Source of the DNA: JBBQZO01 sp038207625
Lineage (GTDB): Bacteria; Pseudomonadota; Gammaproteobacteria; Burkholderiales; Burkholderiaceae_D
NCBI GenBank assembly: GCA_038207625.1
Contig: JBBQZO010000019.1
Span: forward strand, 1 to 64,000
Direction of reading: 5' to 3'
DNA: 64,000 nucleotides
Position 1 is the stretch's first letter. The number at the start of each line of letters is the position of its first letter. This document shows, one piece after another, positions 35,877 through 46,700 of this stretch. The translations under genes were made by a program, and so were the position numbers. Under the pieces are notes generated by a model that was given only the letters and a program-made list of their open reading frames with translations, was not told the origin of the DNA and did no database searches.

Positions 35877-37927
35877 AGGGCGATCGTTTTCATGGTGGAA
35901 GAAGGCGCTGCCTTGATGGCCGCATGGGCCAGCGCCAGCGTCAGCCAGCGCGCCAGCGTTTCGACGGTGGGGTAGTCGTGCATGTGCGCGGGATCGAGCG
36001 CCACGTCGGGGAAGGCGCGCTCCACTTGCGCCGCGATCTCGACGGCGGCCAGCGAATCGCCGCCCAGCTCGAAGAAATTCTGGTCGGTCCCGACCGGGCC
36101 GCGCCCCAGCACCGCGCTCCAGATGGCGGCCAGCGCCGCTTCGGTGGCCGTGGCCGGCGCGCGCACCGGCGCATCCTGCTGTGGCGCCGATTGCGCCAGC
36201 GTGTCGAGCGTGTCGTCGACCAGCATGGCGCGGGTCTGGCGGCGCTGGATTTTGCCGCTCGACGTCATCGGCATCTTGTACGGCCGCAGCAGCACCACCC
36301 GCTCGGGCGCCAGCCCGAACAGGCGCCCGACCTGCTGGCGGATCGCGCCGATGACCTGCTGCGTGTCCACGCTTCGAAACTGGGTTCGTTCCAGCTCGGC
36401 CACCACCACCAGCCGCTCGCGCCCGCCGTCGTCGACGGCAAACGCCGCCACGTGGCCAGCCCGCACGGCCGGATGGGCGCGCGCCGCCGCCAGCTCGATG
36501 TCCTGCGGGTAGTAGTTGCGACCGCGCAGAATGATCAAGTCCTTCATGCGTCCGACGATGAACAGCTCGCCCTCGGACTGCACGCCCAGGTCGCCCGTGC
36601 GCAGATAGCGCCGCGTGTCGTCCGGCTGGTCGGCCAGCGCGTTGCCGAAGGTCGCGCGCGACAAGGCGTCCAGTCCCCAGTAGCCGGGCGACACGCTGGG
36701 ACCACTGAACCAGATTTCGCCCACCTGGCCCGGCGCCACCGTGCGCGCGCTGTTCGGATCGACGATGCGCACCGCGTGCGGCGCGGGCGCCGCGCCACAA
36801 CCGACCAGTTCGGTGCCGGCCGGGTCGTGCTGCGCCAGCGGGCACACGCGCATCTCTGCCAGCGCCTGGCGCTCCACGTTGAGCACGCGTGGCAGCGCGT
36901 CCACGGCGGGGCCGCTGATGGCCAGCGTCGCCTCGGCCATACCGTAGCTGGGAAAGAAGGTTTGCGGGCGGAAGCCGCAGGCGGCAAAGCGCGCGCTGAA
37001 CCTGGCCAGCGTGTCAGCGCGCACCGGTTCGGCAGCGTTGTAGGCCACCCGCCAGCTGCTCAGATCCAGTGCGGCCAGGTCGGCGTCGGCGATCTGGTCG
37101 ACGCACAGGTCGTAGGCAAAATTGGGTGCGCCGCAGCGCGTGCCGCGATACGCGCTGATGGCGCGCAGCCACAGCACCGGATCGCGCACGAAACTGGCCG
37201 GCGCCATCAGGACCGACGGCGCGCCCAGCAGCACCGGCACCAGCACGCCCATCACCAGGCCAAGGTCGTGAAAGGCCGGCACCCAGTTGACGAACACGTC
37301 GTCCGGCCCGGTCGGCGCCATGCTGGTCAACAGCTGCGCGTTGGCGACAATGTTCGCGTGCGTGACGATCACGCCTTTGGGCGTGCCGGTCGAACCGGAG
37401 GTGTACTGCAGGAAGGCGACGGCGGCCGGATCGGTTGAACGGCAAGGGGCAAGGCCGGCTTGCTGCGCGCGCGCATCAACGGCGGGCATGGCGTGCGAGG
37501 CGTCGATCGCATGCAGTGTCAGCGCCAGGCCGTTGCCGTTTTGCTCGTCCCAGGCCGCTTGCACGGTGGCCAGTTCGGATACCGTGGTCAGCGCGATACG
37601 GGCCTGGCAACTCTCGGCGACCTTGATGATCCGGTCCGACTTGACGTTGCGGCGCGGCGGGTACAAGGGCACCGCCACCATGCCGGCCAACAGGCAGCCG
37701 TAGAACGCCTTGATGTACGCCAGCCCGGGCGGGAACAGCAGCATGACGCGACTGCCCGGCGCGGCCAGCCCGGACAACAGGTGCGCCACCTCGGCCGCCT
37801 CGCGCCACAGCTGCGCATACGTCAGCGTTTGCGGGGCGCGCTCGGCGTCGGCCAGAAATCGGAAGGCGGTGCCGTCGGGATGGGACGTGGCATGTTGGTG
37901 CAGACGGTCGACTATCGTAAAACTCAT
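35873..37927 (-). CDS. Fatty acyl-AMP ligase with carrier domain (FAAL-T)
   Basis: The 684-residue protein activates a fatty acid as acyl-AMP and loads it onto its own carrier domain, without CoA. Adenylation motifs are LQYTSGSTGTPKG near residue 174, the FAAL hallmark VPAFHDLGLVMGVL, SYGMAEATLAI, YLRTGDLGV, and RMKDLIILRGRNYYPQDIE. A T domain with NFFELGGDSLAAVEIAAQVE follows near residue 620. It starts at ATG 37927 and its stop overlaps the NRPS3 start, so it is made together with NRPS3. It marks the product as a lipopeptide; it is encoded after the other modules although it should act first. Confidence 0.92.
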   Translation of the reverse strand: MSFTIVDRLHQHATSHPDGTAFRFLADAERAPQTLTYAQLWREAAEVAHLLSGLAAPGSRVMLLFPPGLAYIKAFYGCLLAGMVAVPLYPPRRNVKSDRIIKVAESCQARIALTTVSELATVQAAWDEQNGNGLALTLHAIDASHAMPAVDARAQQAGLAPCRSTDPAAVAFLQYTSGSTGTPKGVIVTHANIVANAQLLTSMAPTGPDDVFVNWVPAFHDLGLVMGVLVPVLLGAPSVLMAPASFVRDPVLWLRAISAYRGTRCGAPNFAYDLCVDQIADADLAALDLSSWRVAYNAAEPVRADTLARFSARFAACGFRPQTFFPSYGMAEATLAISGPAVDALPRVLNVERQALAEMRVCPLAQHDPAGTELVGCGAAPAPHAVRIVDPNSARTVAPGQVGEIWFSGPSVSPGYWGLDALSRATFGNALADQPDDTRRYLRTGDLGVQSEGELFIVGRMKDLIILRGRNYYPQDIELAAARAHPAVRAGHVAAFAVDDGGRERLVVVAELERTQFRSVDTQQVIGAIRQQVGRLFGLAPERVVLLRPYKMPMTSSGKIQRRQTRAMLVDDTLDTLAQSAPQQDAPVRAPATATEAALAAIWSAVLGRGPVGTDQNFFELGGDSLAAVEIAAQVERAFPDVALDPAHMHDYPTVETLARWLTLALAHAAIKAAPSSTMKTIAL

Positions 37928-38051
37928 CGGTAACTTCCCCGGGTTAAGCTGCGCGTGGCGCGCATGGCTGCTGGTTCATCGTTGGGAGTGCATTCGCGCG
38001 GGCGGGTTTCGGGCGCCGAGTCACACAGTTCATATTGGTGCCTCCGCGCGC

Positions 38052-40205
38052 TCACGGCGCGCCATCGACTTGCCGGATCAGGATCGACGGTCCGTGGCCG
38101 TAGAAGAAAATGACGGACCCGTCGTCGTGCGCCGGCGCGTTCTGGCAAAAGCGGGAAAAATGCGCCTCCACCGTGCTGACAATTTCCCCCGCCGCGTCCA
38201 GCAAAGTACGCGTGAGCGTGGCCGAGTACACGTCGCCATCCACCGCGATGGCGCCGTCGGACCAGCTGGAAAATATCGGGTGGCGCGCCAGCGCGTGCAA
38301 CAGATCGGCGATCGGATCGGCCGGCGAACCCTGGTCGGAATGGGCGAAAAGCTCGGACACCATCGTGCGCGAAAACTCCTCGTGCTCGGACAGCGCGCAG
38401 TCCGATTTGTCGTAGGCGAAATACACGTACGGCGCATTCGCGCTCAGCATGGCCGCCAAGGCGTAGCCGACCACCACCATCGCGCGCGTCGCGCTGTCGC
38501 CGTTGTAGATCGGGCGAAAACTGAAATCGTGGTCAATAAAGGTGGGGATCATCTGGTGCAGATCGATGCCCCAGCGCGCGCGCTGGCCCACCAGCTCGGC
38601 GAGCGTCTCACCGACATCGCAATTTTTGATCAAGATGTCCTGCAAGGCCTGCGCCAGCGGGAAGTCGTAAAAGTAGGCGCCGGCGCTCTCCGGCGCGATG
38701 CTCAACATGGCGAATTTCAGGTCGCGATAACGCGTCGTCCAATATTCCAGCAAAACGGAGAAGACGCCAGTGCCGGCCTGCGCGCACTCGGCGCGCAGCG
38801 TCGCGATGATCGTCTGCAGTTGCAAGGGGCCGATGTGCTTGGCCATGTCGATCCGAAACGCGCTGATGCGCGCCGTCCCGATCTGCCAGCGCGCACGCGC
38901 CAGCGTGGCCTCCAGCACGGCCGGATCGAACAGGTTCGGCTTGGGCAGCGCGTACAGCGAACCGCAATGCGATTGCGCCACCACGTCGGCATACAGCTCG
39001 GGCGTGACCTGCTCGTCGAGGCTGTCTTCCTCGGGCACGCAGCTGGCGTGCAGGAAGGCGTCGGCGCTGCAGATTGACACTTCATCCTGCCCCAGCATCA
39101 GGCAGTGGGCCGGTTCGTTCAGCGCAACGCGCGCGAGCCGCCCAAGCTGGGCCGGGTAGCCGAGCGATGCCAGCACCGTGTCCTGCATCAGCAGGACATC
39201 GTGCTCTCTGGCGCTGTCGGCCAGGGCCAGATAATCCTGCGCGCTGCCCAGCATCGGGTCAAGGCCCGCTTCACCACTGCTCCAATAGCCGTGATTGTTC
39301 GCGTAGGTGAAGATATGTCCGTAGTCGTCCTCGCCGAAATGGATGTCGCTGGCCTGCTTGTCCACGCAGCCGAGCATCAGCGTGGAAAAGCCCATCTCGC
39401 GCAGCTGCGCCAGGCCGCCCTTGAGCAGCGCCAGCACACCGTCGCCGTCGCCGCTCACCAGCAGGCGCGGCAAGACGTGCAGCATCGGTTTCATGGCCGG
39501 ATGCGACAGCCGTGTCACCTTTGACGCCGGGCGCGCAGGATCGGCACGCAGCTGCTCGAACGTGCGCAGCACCATTGCGCGGTTGGCGCGCACCGCCGCG
39601 CGCCAGGCTGTTTCGTCCTGCCCGTGGTGCGCGCCGATGGCGCTGGCGATGCCGTCCACGATGCGCTGCTTGTTGCGGAAAAATTCGGCCAGGTCCTGTT
39701 CGCGCAGGCGCGCGGGCGCGTCGGCGTCGTGCGCCCCCGGCTCGTCGACGATGCTGATCGGGTTGTCGTAAAGCTGCATGGCCGGCTCGCCCGCGTAGTG
39801 GGCGCGCGCGCGCGGATCGGCGAACAGTGCGCCCGGTCCCGCCTTGAGTACCGTCTTGCGCAGCCCCGCCCCGCTGCGCGTCACCCGTTCAAGCACCAGC
39901 GTTTGGCGCATTGCACTGTCAAGTTCCGCGCGCGCCGAGGCGAACACGGTGACGCCGTCGGACAGCAGATCGCCGCACAGGCGCAGCAGCGCGCGCAGGT
40001 CCGTGTCGGCATCCGGCGGCGCGCGCAGTGCGCCCGACGCCGACGCTGTCTCCACCGGCACCGGCGGCGCGCACTCGAGCAGAACCGCCAGCTCGGCGCG
40101 CACGACCTCGAACGCGATCGGCGCGCTGCCCAGCCATTTGCCAAGGGCCGCGCGCAGCGGCGCTGCCAGGGTACTGTGCTGCAAGTTCGATTGGTCGCGG
40201 TTCAT
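38052..40205 (-). CDS. GH13 alpha-amylase-family protein within the NRPS operon
   Basis: The 717-residue protein is not an NRPS part. Its centre is a GH13 TIM barrel: HGYWSSGEAGLDPMLGSAQD resembles the family's N-terminal loop, region I is VLLMQD near residue 334, region II is AFRIDMAKHI with the nucleophile-type Asp near 450, region III is LLEYW with the acid/base-type Glu near 484, and region IV is FIDHDFSFRP near 556. All three catalytic carboxylates appear present. About 230 N-terminal residues have no recognised domain, and no signal peptide is seen. The ATG at 40205 is used; an ATG at 40247 would add 14 residues. It could make, trim or transfer a sugar onto the lipopeptide, but that is inference. 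Confidence 0.75.
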   Translation of the reverse strand: MNRDQSNLQHSTLAAPLRAALGKWLGSAPIAFEVVRAELAVLLECAPPVPVETASASGALRAPPDADTDLRALLRLCGDLLSDGVTVFASARAELDSAMRQTLVLERVTRSGAGLRKTVLKAGPGALFADPRARAHYAGEPAMQLYDNPISIVDEPGAHDADAPARLREQDLAEFFRNKQRIVDGIASAIGAHHGQDETAWRAAVRANRAMVLRTFEQLRADPARPASKVTRLSHPAMKPMLHVLPRLLVSGDGDGVLALLKGGLAQLREMGFSTLMLGCVDKQASDIHFGEDDYGHIFTYANNHGYWSSGEAGLDPMLGSAQDYLALADSAREHDVLLMQDTVLASLGYPAQLGRLARVALNEPAHCLMLGQDEVSICSADAFLHASCVPEEDSLDEQVTPELYADVVAQSHCGSLYALPKPNLFDPAVLEATLARARWQIGTARISAFRIDMAKHIGPLQLQTIIATLRAECAQAGTGVFSVLLEYWTTRYRDLKFAMLSIAPESAGAYFYDFPLAQALQDILIKNCDVGETLAELVGQRARWGIDLHQMIPTFIDHDFSFRPIYNGDSATRAMVVVGYALAAMLSANAPYVYFAYDKSDCALSEHEEFSRTMVSELFAHSDQGSPADPIADLLHALARHPIFSSWSDGAIAVDGDVYSATLTRTLLDAAGEIVSTVEAHFSRFCQNAPAHDDGSVIFFYGHGPSILIRQVDGAP

Positions 40206-40266
40206 GAGCGGCTCGGGTGTCGGTAAAAAGTGGATGGGCATGCGCATGGCGCGGCGGGCGCGTGCA

Positions 40267-43200
40267 TCAAGCGGCCATCGCGGGCCGCAGCTGCGGCGGC
40301 GCCGCACCGGGACGCGCGCGCGCGCGCCAGGCAGATGCGCCGATGGCGGCGATGTCGCTGTGCGGCGTACTGCCCAGCTGGCGCAAGATGTCGACGTAAT
40401 AGGCCATCAAGGCCTCGATCGTGGACGCCTCGAACAGTGCGCATTTGTAGTTGCACTCGACCGCGATGCCGTTCGTGTAGCTGGTCATGGCGATGTTCAA
40501 GTCCATGGCGCCAAAGCCGCCCGCCTTGTGGTGCGCGTTCAGCGTCGGCATGGCGACGTCGGCAGGTGCGCTGACATAGTTCAGCTCCAGCAGGCCAAGG
40601 CCATCGAGCGACAGGTCGAGTTCACTGAGCAGGCGCGCGAACGGGTAGATCTTGTGCTGCGCCGACTCCTGCATCTGGCGCTGCACGCCTGCAATCACCT
40701 GATCGCCGCGCATGCCGGCGCTGATCTGGCCGACGCTGAAGATATCGTTGATCAGGCAGCCGCCCAGCGCCTGCAGCGCCTCGCTGTCGCGCCCGTCGGC
40801 GACAATCCCGATCAGTACGCGCTCGCGCCCCGTGAGCTTGTGCAACAGGATGTGCAGGCCGGCGATCATCACGGAGCTGAGCCACGCGTTTGATCGCGCA
40901 CCGCTCGCCTGCAGCGCGCCCAACAACTGCGCATCGATGGGAAACAGGTAGCGCGCCGTTTGCTGGGGCGCCGCATAGGCGTTGACGACGGCGCCGTAGA
41001 CGTCCGTGTAGAACAGCGGCGCCAGATCCGCGCCGAGCTGCCCGATCTGCTGCGCGATGGTCGCCCGGTACGAGGCCAGCACCGCCACATCGGCGTCCGA
41101 GAAGGCGCGACTGAGCGGCGGATAGGGATCGGTGCCGATCAGGCCGTGCCAGTACGCGCGGTGCGCCTCGCCCTGCTCGCCATGCAACTGCGCATGTTCC
41201 CACTGCGCGTAGCTTTTGTAGTCGAGCGCGATCGGTGCCAGCGCCGGCGCGCGACCGGCTTGCAAGGCGGCATACACGCTGCCCGCTTCGCGCAGGAACA
41301 CGTCGAAGAAGCGCTGGTCGCCGCACACATGGTCGACGGTGAACAACAGGCGGTCGGCCGGCGCCATGCGCACCAGTTGGGCGCTGAACAGCGGCAGCGT
41401 GGCGAAGTCGAACAGCCGACTGTTTTCCGTGCGCGTGATGGCCTCGAATGCCGCCTCGGCGTCGCCCACCTCACGCAGATCGTGCACCCCGCCCAGCGCC
41501 GCGAAAGTGATTTGCGCGCACACCGTCTGACGCAGTTCGCCGTCAACGACGGCGATCCGCGTGCGCAAAATCTCGTGGCGATCAAGCAGGATCTGCAAGG
41601 TGCGCTCCAGCAGCGCCGCGTCGATGTCGGCGATCTCCAGCGTCAGCTGGCAGCACAGGGACGGGAAGTTTTTCGCCCGGCTGATCTGATTGGACATCCA
41701 GTCCATCTTTTGCTTGCTCGAGACGGCGTAGCTCGAATGCTCGCCCACCCGCGGCATGTCGTCGTGCGCGTGCGCGGGCAGCGCGTCGATGCGCGCGGCC
41801 AGCGCGCCGACATCGGCGCCGGCGAACACGTCGGCCGGACGCACCGGCTTGCCAAAGCGCGCACGCAGCGCGGCGCACAGCGCTATCAGCGAGAGCGAAT
41901 CGCCGCCCAGCGCAAAAAAGTTTGCGCTCGCGCCAATCGCCTCGGCGCGCACGCCCAACAGCGCGGCCCACACCGTGACAAGTTCGCGCTCGGTCTCGGT
42001 GGTGGGCGCCTGCCAGTCGCCCTGCAGCAGCGTCACGTCCGGCGCCGGCAAGGCAGGTTTGTCGATCTTGCCGTTCGGGGTCAGCGGAAACGCGTCCAGC
42101 CGCACGAACAACGCCGGCACCATGTACGCCGGCAGCGCCGCGTGCAGATGGGCCTTGAGGAGCGCGATCAGCGCCACGTCCGACCGCGCGCGCGCGCCGT
42201 CCTCGGCCGTTTCGCTGGTCGTGAAATACGCCACCAGTTGCTGCGCGCCGGCGCCGTCGGAGCGCGCCAGGACCGCCGCGCTGGCCAGCGCCGGGTGGCG
42301 CAGCAATTGGCTGTCGATCTCGCCTAACTCAATTCGAAAGCCCCGTATCTTGACCTGGTCGTCGATCCGCCCCAGGTATTCCAGATTGCCGTCGGCCAGA
42401 TAGCGCACCAGGTCGCCGCTGCGGTACAGCCGCGCCCCGCTCACGCCGTCGCCCGGCTCGTGAAACGGATTGACGACGAAGCGCTCGGCCGTCAGGTCGG
42501 GCCGGTTCAGATAGCCGCGCGCCAGGCCGTCGCCGCCGATATACAGTTCGCCCGGCTCGCCGCGCGCGACCAGCTCGTGCGTCGCGTCGAGCACATACAA
42601 CTGGAAATTGGCGATCGGGCGCCCGATCGAAATCGGCCCGCCCGCGCGCAGCTCAGCGGCGCTGGCGCACACGGTCGTCTCGGTCGGTCCGTAGGCGTTG
42701 AACACCCGGTAGCGCGCCAGCCACGGTTGCACCAGCGGCCACGGGCACGCTTCGCCGGCCAGGATCAGGCTTTGCAGGCAATACGGGCGCCGCACCGACA
42801 GGTGAACCAGCAGCGCTGGCGGCAAGGTCGCGTGGGTGATTTTCTGGTGCACCAAGAATGCTTCGAGCATCGCCGGATCGCGCCGCTCGCCGTCGCCGCA
42901 GATCAGCAGCGTGGCCCCCTTGAGCAGCGCCATCAGCCATTCCGAGCACGCCGCGTCGAAGCTGAACGAGGCGAAGCCGATGACGCGGCTGTCGGCCTGC
43001 ACACCAAATAGGCTTTGCTGGGACAGCGCCAGATTGACCGCCCCTTGATGCGCGATCATCACGCCCTTGGGCAGACCGGTCGATCCGGAGGTGTAGATCA
43101 CATATGCGAGATCGGCGCTGCTTTGGCCGACCAAGCTGGGCAAATCGGCGTTGTCCTGTCCCGCGCTGGCGGCGGCGATGGCGTCCGAATCCAGACTGAG

Positions 43201-43743
43201 CACGTCCACGGAGCGGCCCGCACCGGCTAAGCGCTCCGCCGCCGGACGCAGCGTTGGCTGGCTCAGGATCAGCGTCAGCGCGCTGTTTTCGACCATGTAG
43301 CGCAGCCGCGCTTCGGGATATGCCGGGTCCAGCGGCAGGTAAGCGCCGCCCGCTTTCAGGATCGCCAGGATGGCCAGCATCACCGGCATGCCCCGCTCCA
43401 GATACAGACCGACCACGCTGTCCCTGGTCACGCCTTGCGCGCGCAGGTGGCGGGCCAGCCAGTTGGCCCGGGCGTTGAGCACCGCGTAGCTCAGTTGCTC
43501 GCCGTCGAACACGAGCGCGACGTGCTGCGGCGTGGCGCGCACCTGAGCTTCGAACATCTCGTGTATGCCCAGCTCTTTCGGGTAGTCGGCACGCGTCGCG
43601 TTGAGCGTGTAGAGCAGCTCGTGTCGCTGCGCCGGCGTGAGCGGCGCAGCGACGCCGGGCGTCAACACCGCATCGGGCACCGGTGCGCGCGGCGTCTTGT
43701 CAATCGCGGCGGGTGATGACGGCGCATGGTTGTGCAGTTGCAT
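40267..43743 (-). CDS. NRPS2: A - T - C-like
   Basis: The 1158-residue synthetase has an A domain (VIYTSGSTGLPKGVM near residue 220, FNAYGPTETTVC, YRSGDLVRY, QVKIRGFRIELGEID), a T domain with NFFALGGDSLSLIAL (Ser near 614), and a C-terminal condensation-like domain. In the last, the core motif reads VDHVCGDQ near 803 instead of HHxxxDG: the second His and the Asp are kept, the first His and the Gly are not. The A pocket reads D-A-S-T-I-A-A-V-C in code positions, close to aromatic-residue pockets. The protein begins in the C-A linker (LTPAQRHELLYTL), so it completes the split module started by NRPS1. AGGA in the NRPS1 stop region serves as its ribosome site. Confidence 0.9.
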   Translation of the reverse strand: MQLHNHAPSSPAAIDKTPRAPVPDAVLTPGVAAPLTPAQRHELLYTLNATRADYPKELGIHEMFEAQVRATPQHVALVFDGEQLSYAVLNARANWLARHLRAQGVTRDSVVGLYLERGMPVMLAILAILKAGGAYLPLDPAYPEARLRYMVENSALTLILSQPTLRPAAERLAGAGRSVDVLSLDSDAIAAASAGQDNADLPSLVGQSSADLAYVIYTSGSTGLPKGVMIAHQGAVNLALSQQSLFGVQADSRVIGFASFSFDAACSEWLMALLKGATLLICGDGERRDPAMLEAFLVHQKITHATLPPALLVHLSVRRPYCLQSLILAGEACPWPLVQPWLARYRVFNAYGPTETTVCASAAELRAGGPISIGRPIANFQLYVLDATHELVARGEPGELYIGGDGLARGYLNRPDLTAERFVVNPFHEPGDGVSGARLYRSGDLVRYLADGNLEYLGRIDDQVKIRGFRIELGEIDSQLLRHPALASAAVLARSDGAGAQQLVAYFTTSETAEDGARARSDVALIALLKAHLHAALPAYMVPALFVRLDAFPLTPNGKIDKPALPAPDVTLLQGDWQAPTTETERELVTVWAALLGVRAEAIGASANFFALGGDSLSLIALCAALRARFGKPVRPADVFAGADVGALAARIDALPAHAHDDMPRVGEHSSYAVSSKQKMDWMSNQISRAKNFPSLCCQLTLEIADIDAALLERTLQILLDRHEILRTRIAVVDGELRQTVCAQITFAALGGVHDLREVGDAEAAFEAITRTENSRLFDFATLPLFSAQLVRMAPADRLLFTVDHVCGDQRFFDVFLREAGSVYAALQAGRAPALAPIALDYKSYAQWEHAQLHGEQGEAHRAYWHGLIGTDPYPPLSRAFSDADVAVLASYRATIAQQIGQLGADLAPLFYTDVYGAVVNAYAAPQQTARYLFPIDAQLLGALQASGARSNAWLSSVMIAGLHILLHKLTGRERVLIGIVADGRDSEALQALGGCLINDIFSVGQISAGMRGDQVIAGVQRQMQESAQHKIYPFARLLSELDLSLDGLGLLELNYVSAPADVAMPTLNAHHKAGGFGAMDLNIAMTSYTNGIAVECNYKCALFEASTIEALMAYYVDILRQLGSTPHSDIAAIGASAWRARARPGAAPPQLRPAMAA

Positions 43744-43755
43744 GGTCTGGTCGTC

Positions 43756-46700
43756 CTAGCCGGGATTGAAGTTCATCGCGCGAGCCGACGCGGCGTCTGC
43801 ATCGGCGGCGGCGGCTCCTGCTTCTGCTTCTGCTTCTGCTTCTGCTTCTGCTTCTGCTTCGGCTTCGGCATCGGCATCGGCGGCGTTGGCGTCCGAATTC
43901 GCATTCGCATCGTCGAACGACATGGCGTCAATGCTGCCTCCGCCGTCGCGCCCGATCTCGCTGACAACGTGCAGCAGCTTGGCCATCATCACTTCGACGG
44001 TGGCCGCCTCGAACAGGTCGGTGCGGTAATCGCACAGCACGTAGATGCCGTTCTTGTAGCAGCGCAGCGCCAGCTCCATGTCAAAGCCGAAGGCGTCCAC
44101 CTGCTCGTGCGCGCCGGCCACGATGGGCAGATCGTCCGTGCTGTATGCGCTCAGATAGTTGAAGCGCACCGTGCCCAGCGCATCGTGCGACACATCGAGT
44201 TCGTTGAGCAGTTTCGGCAGCGGGTAGATCTTGTGCTCGTCCGATTCGGCCATCTGGATGTTGGTCGCCAGGATCAGCTCGTCGATGCTCATCCCCGCGC
44301 GGAACTTGGCCACCGCGAGAATCTCGTTGGCCATGTGGCCGCCCACCTGCGCCCATTGCTCCGACACGCGCGTGCCGCTAAGCGTGACGACCATCACCTG
44401 CATCGCCTTCGACAATTTGTGCAGCAGGATGCTCAGCGCGCCCAGCATCAGCGCGCTCATCGGCGTGCCCGAGGCGGCTCCCGCGCGCAGCAAAGCGCCG
44501 TACACCTCGTCGCGGATCGGGAACACGTAGCGCTGGGTCTGGCGCGGAACGGCGTCGCTGTTCTCGAGCCCCAGCACAGTGCCGTAGACATTGGCGGCGA
44601 CAAACGGGGCTAGCCGCACCGGCAGTCGTTCAAGGCACTGCGCGATGTAATCGCGGTAGGAATACACCAGCGCTGGATCGTGGTCGGAGAAATGGCGGTT
44701 CAGCGTGGTGTGCGGGCCGGGGCCGATCAGCGCGTGCCAATAGGCGCGGTGCTCCTCGCCGCGCGCGCCATACACTTCCTCGAATTCCCACTCCGCGTAG
44801 TCCTTGTACGTGAGGTCGATGGTTGGCAGCGCGGGCGCCTCGCCTTTCAACAGGGCCTGATAGATGTGGACGAAATCGTTCTGCATGGCGAACACCACCT
44901 GGCGGTCCGCCAGCGCATGGTCCATCGTGAAGATCATGTGGTGGCCGGCGCGCGTGGCGATCAACTTGATGCGGAACGGGAACAGCAGAGAAAAATCGAA
45001 ACGCGTCATTTTGTCGGCGCGCTCGAGATCGGCGATGGCCGATTCCGCGTCGTCCAGATGGCACAGGTCGAGCATGTCGGCTTGTGCCGAATATGGCAGC
45101 GCGGCATGGACCTTCTGGCGCAGCTCTCCATCGACGACGTGAAAGGTGGTGCGCAGCGTTTCGTGCTGCTCGATCAGCAAGCTCACCGTCTTTTCAATCA
45201 GCGCAAGGTTGAAATGCGGGATCTTCGAGCGGTACTGGAAACACCATGGCGAATTGTCGCAGGCGGTGTTGACCTGGTTGTAGATCCACTCCGCTTTCTG
45301 CTTGAACGAGGTGTGGTAATAGTCCTTCGCGCCCAGCCGGGCGATCTGGGTGACGACCGCCAGGTCCAGCGCGTCGAGCCGCTGCGCCATTGCCGCGATG
45401 GTCGGATGCGCGAACACGTCCTTGAGCTTGAGTTCTTTCTGAAACACGCTCTTGATGGTCGATTGCAGCTGCATCGCCAGCAGCGAGTGTCCGCCCAGGC
45501 TGAAGAAGTTATCGGTGCTGCCAAGCTGTTCGATTCCCAGCACGCCGGACCAGATTGCGGCCAGCGTTATTTCCGTCTCGGTGCGCGGCGCCACATAGGC
45601 CGCTTTGGCGGCGTCGGCGTCGGGCGGTGGCAAGGCGCGCCGATCCAGCTTGCCGTTCGGCGTGACCGGAAAGGCATCCATCAGCACGTACAGCGCCGGC
45701 ACCATGAACTCGGGCAGCAGCGCCGCCAGATGGCTGCGCAAGGAGTCGATCAGATCGGTCGCATTGAGCTGTGCGGCGTCGTCGGCCGCGCTCAAAGTGA
45801 CGTAAGCCACCAGCCGCTTCTGGCCGGGCGCGTCCTCGCGCGCCAACACCGCCGCCGCCGCCACGCGCGCATGCGATGTCAGCTGATGTTCGATCTCGCC
45901 CAGCTCGATCCGGTAGCCGCGCAGCTTGATCTGGTCGTCGATGCGGCCGAGGTATTCCAGATTGCCGTCGGCCAGGTAGCGCACCAGATCACCGCTCTTG
46001 TAGACGCGCTCGCGCGGGTCGTTTGAAAATGGATGGGCGATGAAGCGTTCGGCGCTCAAGGCGGGGCGGTTCAGGTAGCCGCGTGCCAGACCGGCGCCGC
46101 CGATGTGCAATTCGCCCGGCACGCCCAGCGGCAGCAGGCGCTGTTCGCGGTCCAGCACATACACGTTCGCGTTGGCGATCGGGCGGCCGATATGCGGCCC
46201 GTGCGATCCCTCGATGGGCGCGATGGTCGTGTCGACGGTGCACTCGGTCGGTCCGTACACGTTGTAGAAACGCGTGCGGGCGCCGGCCAGCAAGGTCCAG
46301 CTGGCCGGGCTGATCGCTTCGCCGCCGACCAGAATCAGCTTGGGCTGATACCCGGTTTCGCCGAGCATGCCCGCGCCGATCAACATATCCAGATGGATCG
46401 GCGTGCAGTCAAGCGCATCGAGCCGCTGCTGCGCCATGAATGCCAGCAGCGCGGCGCCGTCGGCGCGGATAGCGTCAGGAAGAATCACGACACAGTGTCC
46501 GGACAGCAGTTGCACCAGCGATTTCACCGAGCCGTCGAAGGACAAGGAGCCGTTCAGCCCCACCCGCGCATGGGCCGGGCAATGGGGCGCCACCACCATG
46601 TCGAGTGCCTGCCACAAATTAACCACGCTGGCATGTTCGATCAGCACGCCCTTGGCCTGCCCGGTCGAGCCGGAGGTATAGATCACATACGCCAGATTGC

